A stretch of DNA of 64,000 nucleotides from Palsa-506 sp963709075 (lineage in GTDB: Bacteria > Actinomycetota > Actinomycetes > Streptosporangiales > Streptosporangiaceae). Below the pieces are notes generated by a model. That model searched no databases. It was not told the origin of the DNA and worked only from the letters and a program-made list of their open reading frames with translations. The stretch is from contig CAVPUY010000009.1 in assembly GCA_963709075.1 (NCBI GenBank), forward strand, positions 1,116,001 through 1,180,000, in the 5' to 3' direction. Each line of letters begins with the position of its first letter. Position 1 is the stretch's first letter. Shown piece after piece: positions 16,115 through 22,846 of the stretch. Position numbers and translations under genes: made by a program.

Positions 16115-16759
16115 ATGAGCGGAACAGCGCAGCAGGTGAGCGGAACAGCGCAGCGAGAAGGCCGCGGGCGGCGGCCGCGCGCCGACGGGGAACGGACTCG
16201 CGGTGCGATCCTTCGCGCGGCCGCGTCGCTGGCCACCGTCGACGGGCTGGAGGGCCTGTCGATCGGGCACCTGGCCACGGCGATCGGCATGAGCAAGAGC
16301 GGCCTGTATGCCCATTTCGGCTCCAAGCAGGAACTCCAGCTGGCGACCGTGGAAGAGGCGGCCAGGATCTTCGCCGAGGAAGTCGTGCAGCCCGCCCTCG
16401 CGGCTCCTGCTGGCCTGGCCCAGCTTGCGGCGGTGTGCGAGGCATTCTTCGAGCACCTGGAGCGCCGGACCTTTCCTGGTGGCTGCTTCATGGCCAGCGC
16501 GGCGCTGGAGATGGGCACCCGGCCCGGCCCGGTCAAAGAACTCGTCGCCGCGTTCCAGTCTCAGTTCGCGGCGCTGCTCCGGCAGTTCGCGACCACCGCC
16601 CTTGACCAGGGCGAGCTGCCAGCCGGCGACGACCCCGGCCGGCTCGCTTTCGAGCTGAACGGCATCATCCTGGCCGCGGACGCCAGCTTCGTCCTGCATG
16701 ACGATCCCGCGGTGCTTGACCTGGCCCGGCAAGTCGTACGCCGGCGGCTCGGCGGCTAA
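16115..16759 (+). CDS. TetR/AcrR-family transcriptional regulator
   Basis: 214 residues from ATG 16115 (an in-frame TTG at 16103 is weaker). The DNA-binding HTH is clear at residues about 22-70: RTRGAILRAAASLATVDGLE, then LSIGHLATAIGMSKSGLYAHF and GSKQELQLATVEEA. The ligand domain has EHLERRTFPGGCFMASAALE, resembling the TetR_C group with a conserved FPGGCF block. It is divergent from the DsrE gene with the 45-bp palindromic operator between them. Its stop overlaps the convergent RCC1 gene stop by a few bases. It probably represses itself and the DsrE gene; the inducer is unknown. Confidence 0.92.
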   Translation: MSGTAQQVSGTAQREGRGRRPRADGERTRGAILRAAASLATVDGLEGLSIGHLATAIGMSKSGLYAHFGSKQELQLATVEEAARIFAEEVVQPALAAPAGLAQLAAVCEAFFEHLERRTFPGGCFMASAALEMGTRPGPVKELVAAFQSQFAALLRQFATTALDQGELPAGDDPGRLAFELNGIILAADASFVLHDDPAVLDLARQVVRRRLGG

Positions 16760-18039
16760 GTCCGGCGCACGATCGCGAAGAGGGTCTCTGAGCCTGCCCC
16801 GGCGCCGATGCCGGCCGCCCGCAGGCCGGCCGCCAGCGCTACCCGGACCGGGACGCTGCTGCTGCCGGGGACGCCGTTGCCCAGCTGGCCGAACGAGTTG
16901 TCCCCCCAGGCCAGCACATGGCCGCTGGCGGTGAGCGCCAGGCTGTCGAAGTCGGACGCGCTGATGGCCCTGACCCTGCTGCCGCCGGGCAACGCCACAG
17001 CGACCGGGACGTCGCTGCCGCCGGGAAGGCCGTCGCCAAGCTGCCCGGCGCTGTTGTCGCCCCAGGCCAGCACGGTGCCGGTGGAGAGCAGCGCGAGACT
17101 GTGGCGGCCGCCGGCGAAAAGCGACACCACCCTGGCCGCCGCCGCGGCCCGGCCAGGCAGGCCGCTGCTGACCGGGCCATCAATGCTGATCTTGACCGGG
17201 GCGTCCCGCTCGGTGGTGCTGCCGTCGCCGACTTCGCCGTCCGCGTTGAATCCCCAGCCGTAGAGCTGGCCGTGCGTGCTGACCGCCAGGCTGTGGTCGC
17301 AGCCCGCCGCGATGATCTTTATCCTGGCGCGGCCGGGGAACTTCACCCTGACCGGGCGGGTGCGGAGCTTGCGGCTGCCGATTCCGAGCTGCCCGGACTT
17401 GCCGTATCCCCAGGCCAGCACGCGGCCCCTGGTGGTGAGCGCCAGGTTGTGGTCGCAGCCGGCGCTGATGGCCTTGATCCTCGTCCCGCGGGGGATCTTT
17501 ACCCGGACCGGGCGGGCGCGGCTATGCCTGCTGCCGTTGCCCAGCTCGCCGAGTCGGTTGAAGCCCCAGGCCAGCACGCGGCCCCTGGTGGTGAGCGCCA
17601 GGTTGTGGTCGCAGCCGGCCCGGATCGCCCTGACCTTCGTGCCTTTCGGCAGCCTGACCCGGACCGGGGTGTCGGTGCTGGCCGGGGAACCGTCGCCAAG
17701 CTGCCCCTCGGTGTTCTCGCCCCAGGCGAGCAGATGGCCGTTGGCGGTCAGGGCCAGCGCGTGGTCGCAGCCGGCCCGGACGGAGGTCACCCGGACGCCG
17801 CGCGGCAGCCGGACCCTGACCGGCGTGCGATGCATTTTCGTCCGGTGACCGTTGCCGAGCTCGCCGTCAGCGCCGAGTCCCCACCCCCGCAGGCCGGCGC
17901 CGCCGGATCTGGCCGCTCCGCCCGGCGGGCCGCTGGCGCTGGCCGCGGTCCCGCCGACCGCGGTCAGCGCGGGAACGGCGAGCGCGGCGGCCAGGATCAG
18001 CCGGCTTGCTGACCGGCCCCAGGTTGTCGATCGAGCCAT
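16756..18039 (-). CDS. Secreted RCC1-repeat seven-bladed beta-propeller 6
   Basis: Intact, 427 residues. Signal peptide RSASRLILAAALAVPALTA. Seven blades: GLRGWGLGADGELG, HLLAWGENTEGQLG, RVLAWGFNRLGELG, RVLAWGYGKSGQLG, QLYGWGFNADGEVG, TVLAWGDNSAGQLG and HVLAWGDNSFGQLG, ending GSETLFAIVRRT. Blades 1-4 each end in xAGCDHxLA, giving four stacked cysteines. The loop of blade 5 is extended (residues with SSGLPGRAAAAARV), as in propeller 5. It is a separate transcription unit, convergent with tetR, and has an 11-bp phased repeat about 77 bases upstream. Surface or secreted binding protein; partner unknown. Confidence 0.9.
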   Translation of the reverse strand: MARSTTWGRSASRLILAAALAVPALTAVGGTAASASGPPGGAARSGGAGLRGWGLGADGELGNGHRTKMHRTPVRVRLPRGVRVTSVRAGCDHALALTANGHLLAWGENTEGQLGDGSPASTDTPVRVRLPKGTKVRAIRAGCDHNLALTTRGRVLAWGFNRLGELGNGSRHSRARPVRVKIPRGTRIKAISAGCDHNLALTTRGRVLAWGYGKSGQLGIGSRKLRTRPVRVKFPGRARIKIIAAGCDHSLAVSTHGQLYGWGFNADGEVGDGSTTERDAPVKISIDGPVSSGLPGRAAAAARVVSLFAGGRHSLALLSTGTVLAWGDNSAGQLGDGLPGGSDVPVAVALPGGSRVRAISASDFDSLALTASGHVLAWGDNSFGQLGNGVPGSSSVPVRVALAAGLRAAGIGAGAGSETLFAIVRRT

Positions 18040-18115
18040 GGCGCCCCCTCAGCCAGGGAGCTAGACGTTAACATCCGGTCAAACCCGGGCGCCAGAGGGA
18101 TCCTGATGACAGCAG

Positions 18116-18142
18116 TTACCTAAGCATTACCATTTCATTACC
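18116..18142. promoter_or_regulatory. Three TTACC repeats with exact 11-bp spacing
   Basis: TTACC occurs at 18116, 18127 and 18138, each 11 bases apart, on one face of the helix. Phased short direct repeats like this are typical of OmpR/PhoB-type response-regulator boxes. They lie 77-103 bases upstream of propeller 6, which reads leftwards, and 35 bases past the end of the methyltransferase gene. Confidence 0.45.
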
Positions 18143-18176
18143 CGGCCTGCTCGGCCGGGGACGCCGGCGCTGAGCC

Positions 18177-19004
18177 TCAGCCGTGCTTGACGGCCTGCAG
18201 GGTGTAGCTGTGCGCGAGCCGCCATGGCTGGTCGGCGAGCCGCCATTCGCCGCCCTCGATCTGCTCCATCTGGCCAGGCAGGGCTTCCCATGGCACGCTG
18301 TCGTGCTCGGCCAGGCCGGTCAGCTGGAGACCGGCGTCAAGCAGCGCGGTGATGGTCTCGCCGAGGCCGTGGTTCCATTCGTGCGTCCGGTTCTGGGTGA
18401 AGACGACATCGGTCTGCACGTACGTGCCGCCCTCGTCAAAGACCTGCGGTTCCGCCCGCTCGAAGTACGGGTACTCGACGACGAGCAGGTCATCATCCCG
18501 GCCATCGGCCAGGGACCACAGCATCGGGTGACCCTCCCGGATGAACAGCCGCCCGCCCGGCCGCAGCAGGTCGGCGACCACGCCCGCCCAGCGCCGGACG
18601 CTCGGCAGCCAGCAGAGCGCGCCAATGCCGGTGAACACCAGGTCGAACGTGCCGGTGCCGAGCACGCTGGCGGCATCGTAGACGTCCGCCTCGACGAACC
18701 TGGCGTCGTCGCCGGTCCGGCCGGCCAGGCTGGTCGCCACGGCCACCGCGGCCGGCGAGAAGTCCAGCCCGGTCATCGAAGCGCCGAGCCGGGCCAGCGA
18801 GATCGTGTCGGTGCCGATGTGGCATTGCAGGTGCACGCCGCGCAGTCCGGCGATGTCGCCGAGCAGCGGCAGGTCGAACCTGACCACGCCGCTGATCCGG
18901 CCGGGGTCGGCGACGAACTGCTCGAGCGCGTAGTCCGGCGACGCCGCGTGGGCGGGCGCCCGCTCGTCCCAGCTGGCCTTGTTCAGCGTCCGGTAGTCCT
19001 CCAT
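18177..19004 (-). CDS. Class I SAM-dependent methyltransferase
   Basis: 275 residues from ATG 19004 (the longer in-frame start at 19043 lacks conservation). It opens with MEDYRTLNKASWDERAPAHA, typical of a subgroup of actinobacterial methyltransferases. The SAM-binding motif I region reads VHLQCHIGTDTISLARLGA, with GLDFSPAAV (motif II acidic), ARFVEADVYD and FDLVFTGIGALCWLP. The C-terminus has an aromatic-rich block (VEYPYFER, EWNHGLGETI, HDSVPWEALPG). Substrate unknown. It is followed in the same direction by nothing obvious, and the upstream alpha/beta hydrolase ends 4 bases before its start, so the two may form an operon. Confidence 0.87.
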   Translation of the reverse strand: MEDYRTLNKASWDERAPAHAASPDYALEQFVADPGRISGVVRFDLPLLGDIAGLRGVHLQCHIGTDTISLARLGASMTGLDFSPAAVAVATSLAGRTGDDARFVEADVYDAASVLGTGTFDLVFTGIGALCWLPSVRRWAGVVADLLRPGGRLFIREGHPMLWSLADGRDDDLLVVEYPYFERAEPQVFDEGGTYVQTDVVFTQNRTHEWNHGLGETITALLDAGLQLTGLAEHDSVPWEALPGQMEQIEGGEWRLADQPWRLAHSYTLQAVKHG

Positions 19005-19008
19005 GGCA

Positions 19009-19874
19009 CTACGGTGACACACTCTGCGTCCGCCGCCGGTCAAGCACCGGGGTTACCTGGTTGTCCAGCCAGTCAAGAACGATGGCCCGGAAGCTCTCCG
19101 GCTGCTCGAACGGCAGGTAATGGCCCGGCCTCGGCCACCAGCGAGTAGCTCGCCGCCGGGAACATGGCCAGCGCGCGGAACTGGTCGGCATACCCGCCGA
19201 TCCGGTCCTGCCGCCCGGTGACGAGGCAGGCCGGCCCGGGATACTGGCCTGGCGAGTCCTCGTCAGGCAGCTGGTAGCCCTGCGAGCGCAGCCGGTCCTG
19301 GAAATCCTCGTCGCCGGGCAGCGCGGCGGTCAGCGCGGCGGCCACCCTCCCGGCCACCTCGGCGGTGCGGTTGCCGATGGCCGTGGCCAGGTGATCACGC
19401 AGGCCGGTGGGCACGCCGTCCAGCCAGTGCCCGAGCCCGGGATCGGCGGCCAGGCCGGCTGGCCCGGCGGGCTCGGCCGGCGGCGGGCCCAGGCAGGTCC
19501 CGGTCCTCCGGCCGGATCTTGATCCCGGCGCAGATCAGCAGCAGGCCGGCAGTGGCGGCCTGCCGCCGCCTGGCCAGCGCGGCGGCCAGGTAGCCGCCAT
19601 AGGACCAGCCGGCCAGCAGCACCGGGCCGCCGGCCAGCTGGTCATCGACGAAGGCGGCGACCGCGCGGGCCACGGCCGCCGATGACGGCGCCCCGGCCGG
19701 GGACTCACCGTGCCCGGGCAGGTCCAGGTAGATCCGCCGGAACTCCGGCCGCAGCCGCAGCGCCGGTTCCATCGCCGCCGCCATCACCGAGCGGTCCATG
19801 CCGAACCCGGGCAGGCACAGGATCCGCTCGCCGTGCTCGCCGGCGTCACCGAGTTCGGTCCAGGCGAGCTCCAT
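19009..19874 (-). CDS. Alpha/beta-fold hydrolase (two frameshifts)
   Basis: The N-terminal frame from ATG 19874 reads MELAWTELGDAGEHGERILC, then LCLPGFGMDRSV (oxyanion region), DLPGHGESP and the nucleophile elbow GWSYGGYLAAALARR (serine in G-W-S-Y-G). Frame changes near 19490 and 19150 lead through GPACLVTGRQDRIGGYADQF (acid-loop region, D in GRQDR) to GHYLPFEQPESFRAIVLDW, which carries the catalytic histidine. The joined length of about 288 residues is normal. Because triad positions survive in order, the shifts are more likely consensus errors than decay. Ends 4 bases before the methyltransferase start. Confidence 0.72.
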
Positions 19875-19954
19875 GACTGCATGAAATCACGGCCTGCCCC
19901 CGGGCCGCGGGCAGGTGCCTGATTGCCGCATCAGGACGGGCGTGATCGCGGCGG

Positions 19955-20971
19955 TCAAGACCCCCGGAGCTGGGCGGCGGCTGCTGTCATCGCGGCAAGC
20001 TTGCCGAACGCGGCGTCCCGCGGCAGGTACTTCATCCCGCAGTCGGGGGCGAGCACCAGCCGCTCGGCCGGCACATAGCGGAGTGCGCGCCGGACCCGGT
20101 CCGCTATCTGGCCGGGCGTCTCCACGGTCTTGTCGTTCAGGTCGAGGACGCCGAGGATGATCGTCTTGCCGTCCAGCGCGGCCAGCACCGAGCAGTCGAG
20201 GCCGGACTGCGCGGTCTCGACGGAAACCTGATCGCAGTGGGCGTCGGCAAGCTCGGGCAGGAACGAGTAGCCATCCGGGCGGTCGTGGATGATCGCCGCG
20301 TAGCCGAAGCAGATGTGCACGGCGGTCGTCCCCGTGATGCCGTCCAGGGCCCGGTTCAGCACCCCGATGCCATAGCCGCGGGCCTCGTCCGGCCGGGCCT
20401 GCAGGTAGGGCTCGTCCAGCTGGACGATATCCGCCCCGGCCGCGAACAGGTCCCTGACCTCGTCGTTGACCGCCTCCGCGTAGCCGTAGGCGGCCGCCTC
20501 GCGGCTCGGGTAATAGTCGTTCTGCGCCTGCTGGGCCATCGTGAACGGCCCGGGAACGGTGATCTTCACGGTCCGGGCGGTGTGCGCGCGGAGGAACTCC
20601 AGGTCGCCCACCTCGACCGGGTGGCGGCGCCGGATCGGCCCGGTGATCCGCGGCACCGGGTTGGGATGGCCGCTGCGGTCAAGCGCGGTGCCCGGGTTGT
20701 CGATGTCCACGCCGTCAAGCGCGGTCGCGAACCGGTTGGAGTAGCTCTCCCTGCGCATCTCGCCGTCGGTGATGATGTCAAGCCCGGCGTCCTCCTGCGC
20801 CCGGATCGCCAGCAGCGTCGCGTCCTGCTGCGCCTGCTCGAGGTACCCGGGATCGACCCGCCAGAGCTCAGCCGCCCGGACCCGCGGCGGGAACCGGTGC
20901 GCCAGCCGCTCGCGGTCGATCAGCCAGTCCGGCTGCGGGTAGCTGCCGACAAGTGAGGTCGGGAAGAGCAT
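19955..20971 (-). CDS. MetE C-terminal-like (cobalamin-independent methionine synthase family) protein
   Basis: 338 residues from ATG 20971, which has GGAGG 5 bases upstream. The protein aligns with the catalytic C-terminal half of MetE alone: TSLVGSYPQPDWLID, ITDGEMRRESYSNRF, VPGPFTMAQQAQNDYY, ADIVQLDEPYLQARP, AVHICFGYA and APDCGMKYLPRDAAF. The likely zinc ligands are the H and C of HICFG and the C of PDCGM. Such short MetE-like enzymes act as methyltransferases from methyl donors other than polyglutamyl methyl-H4folate, for example MesD-type core methionine synthases. It stands alone between the hydrolase and the ABC operon. Donor and acceptor not determinable. Confidence 0.84.
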   Translation of the reverse strand: MLFPTSLVGSYPQPDWLIDRERLAHRFPPRVRAAELWRVDPGYLEQAQQDATLLAIRAQEDAGLDIITDGEMRRESYSNRFATALDGVDIDNPGTALDRSGHPNPVPRITGPIRRRHPVEVGDLEFLRAHTARTVKITVPGPFTMAQQAQNDYYPSREAAAYGYAEAVNDEVRDLFAAGADIVQLDEPYLQARPDEARGYGIGVLNRALDGITGTTAVHICFGYAAIIHDRPDGYSFLPELADAHCDQVSVETAQSGLDCSVLAALDGKTIILGVLDLNDKTVETPGQIADRVRRALRYVPAERLVLAPDCGMKYLPRDAAFGKLAAMTAAAAQLRGS

Positions 20972-21056
20972 GCTTACCTCCGCCGGGATTCCTGCGCCTG
21001 GGCACGATGCCGCTGTCTGAGTATGCCGGCCCCGGCCGCCCGCAGGGCCGGCCGCG

Positions 21057-21795
21057 TCAGCCCGGATCCGGGACCAGCTTGCCGTCCTCAAGGAACAAGA
21101 CGTCGTCGGCGAGTTCGATCAGCGCCGGGTCGTGCGTGGCGACCAGCGCGGTGATCCCCTCGGAGCGGACGACCGTGCGCAGCAGCCGCATGATCTGCCT
21201 GCCGGTCTCCGAGTCGAGCTGACCGGTCGGCTCGTCGGCGATCAGCAGCTCAGGGCGGCCGGCCAGGGCCCGGGCGATAGCCACCCGCTGCTGCTGGCCG
21301 CCGGACAGCTCGGCCGGGCGCTGCCGGGCGTGCTCGGCCAGGCCGACGATGCCGAGCATCAGCTGGACCCGCTCCTCCCGGTCGCGCGGGCTGACGCGGC
21401 CGATCCGCAGCGGGATGCCCACGTTCTCGGCTGCGGACAGCATCGGGATGAGGCCGAACGACTGGAAGATGAACGCGACAGTCCGGCGGCGCAGCAGCAT
21501 CTGCTCCCGCTCGCTCATCGCGCTCACCTCCAGGCCGGCCGACCTGCACGTTCCCGCTGGTCGGCCGGTCCAGCCCGCCGACGATGTTGAGCAGCGTGGT
21601 CTTGCCGGACCCGGACCGGCCGCGGAGCGCGACAAGCTGTCCCTTCGGCACCGCGAAGGAGACGCCGCGGAGCGCGTGCACCGCCACGGCGCCGCTGCCG
21701 AACGTGCGGGTCACGTCGCTGGCGGCGACCATCGGCGGCGGCGTGCCCGCGGCGCCGGCGGTGACGCCGGCCGCGGTGCCCGGCTGGCCGCTCAC
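21057..21795 (-). CDS. ABC transporter ATP-binding protein, MacB/LolD type (one frameshift)
   Basis: GTG 21795 overlaps the preceding ATPase stop by 4 bases. Walker A reads RGRSGSGKTTLLNIVGG, Q-loop FIFQSFGLIPMLSAAENV, signature ELSGGQQQRVAIARAL, Walker B ELLIADEPTGQLDSETG and H-loop LVATHDPALIE. A frameshift near 21535 separates Walker A from the rest. About 245 residues. It is the last gene of the four-gene operon with two FtsX-type permeases and a second ATPase, so it energises export or mechanotransmission at the membrane rather than import. Confidence 0.84.
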
Positions 21796-22829
21796 GGCTG
21801 GCCGCCCGGCGGCTCGTCCGGCCAGACCCCGATGTGATCGGGCTCGGCCTCCAGCCGGACCCGGTCCCGCATGCCGAGCGGCTCGACCATCTCCCGCGGC
21901 AGCTGCAGCCGGCCCGCCCGGTCAAGTACGGCGTACTCGACGGCGTGCTGCGTCGCGTTCCCCTGCTCGTCCGCGGTCGAGTGCCGCAGGGTCTCGGTGG
22001 CTGTCCGCCCGTCCCTGATCGCGATCGTCCGGCGTACCTGCCCGGATACCGCCGGGTCATGGGTGACAACCAGCACGGTGACCCCCAGGCTCGCGTTGGC
22101 GGACTGCAGCGCGCCGAACACGTCCCTGGCGGTGGCGCTGTCAAGCTCGCCGGTCGGCTCGTCGGCCAGCAGCACCCGCGGCCCGTTGGCCAGCGCGGTG
22201 GCGATCGCCGCGCGCTGCTGCTCGCCGCCGGACAGCTGCGCGGGCCTGCGGCCGGCGCAGTGCCCGACGCCGAGCACGTCAAGCAGCTCCCGCGCCCGGC
22301 GGCCGCGGTTGCGCCGCGGTATCCCGCTGAACCGCATCGGCATCACCACGTTCTGCTGCGCGGTCAGGTACGGCAGCAGGTTCCGCGAGGTCTGCTGCCA
22401 GACGAAGCCGACCGTCGACCGCCGGTAGGCGACCCGGTCGCTGGCCGTCATCGCGGCCAGGTCATGCCCGGCGACCCGGACTGAGCCTGCCGTCGGCGCG
22501 TCCAGCCCGGCCAGGATGTTCATCAGGGTCGACTTGCCGCTGCCGGACGCGCCGACCACCGCGGTCAGCTCGCCCTCGGCGATCAGCAGGTCAAGTCCCT
22601 GCAGCGCCTGCACCTCGATGCCTTCCGCGGCGTAGATGCGGACCAGCCGGTCGCAGGCGATCAGCGCATCGGCGCCATAGGAGCTGCGGGACCGCTCGAA
22701 CTCCGCGCCGAGCTCGGCGATCCCGTTGGCCGGCGCCGGGCCCGGATCCGGCTCGTCGCGGGAGGCGCCGGCACCGTTGGATCCGTTTCCCATGGCGCCG
22801 TGCTTTTCGCTGCCCGGCCTCGCGTCCAT
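21792..22829 (-). CDS. ABC transporter ATP-binding protein with C-terminal AbrB-like domain
   Basis: 345 residues from ATG 22829 (GGAGG 7 bases upstream). The ATPase core is LolD/MacB-like: Walker A GASGSGKSTLMNILAG, Q-loop VWQQTSRNLLPYLTAQQN, signature QLSGGEQQRAAIATAL, Walker B VLLADEPTGELDS and H-loop VVTHDPAVS. After the ATPase a segment of about 45 residues (YAVLDRAGRLQLPREMVEPL, then LGMRDRVRLEAE) looks like a swapped-hairpin SpoVT/AbrB fold. That is unusual on an ABC ATPase and might mediate dimerisation or regulation. The N-terminal 55 residues are acidic and probably disordered. It overlaps the second ATPase gene by 4 bases. Confidence 0.86.
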   Translation of the reverse strand: MDARPGSEKHGAMGNGSNGAGASRDEPDPGPAPANGIAELGAEFERSRSSYGADALIACDRLVRIYAAEGIEVQALQGLDLLIAEGELTAVVGASGSGKSTLMNILAGLDAPTAGSVRVAGHDLAAMTASDRVAYRRSTVGFVWQQTSRNLLPYLTAQQNVVMPMRFSGIPRRNRGRRARELLDVLGVGHCAGRRPAQLSGGEQQRAAIATALANGPRVLLADEPTGELDSATARDVFGALQSANASLGVTVLVVTHDPAVSGQVRRTIAIRDGRTATETLRHSTADEQGNATQHAVEYAVLDRAGRLQLPREMVEPLGMRDRVRLEAEPDHIGVWPDEPPGGQP

Positions 22830-22846
22830 CGTTTTCCTCCGCGTTC

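Noticed and set aside
9059..18039. CRISPR-like or satellite DNA because of many short repeats
   Set aside because: The repeats keep codon phase, vary by third position and translate into RCC1 blades with W-G and GQLG motifs.
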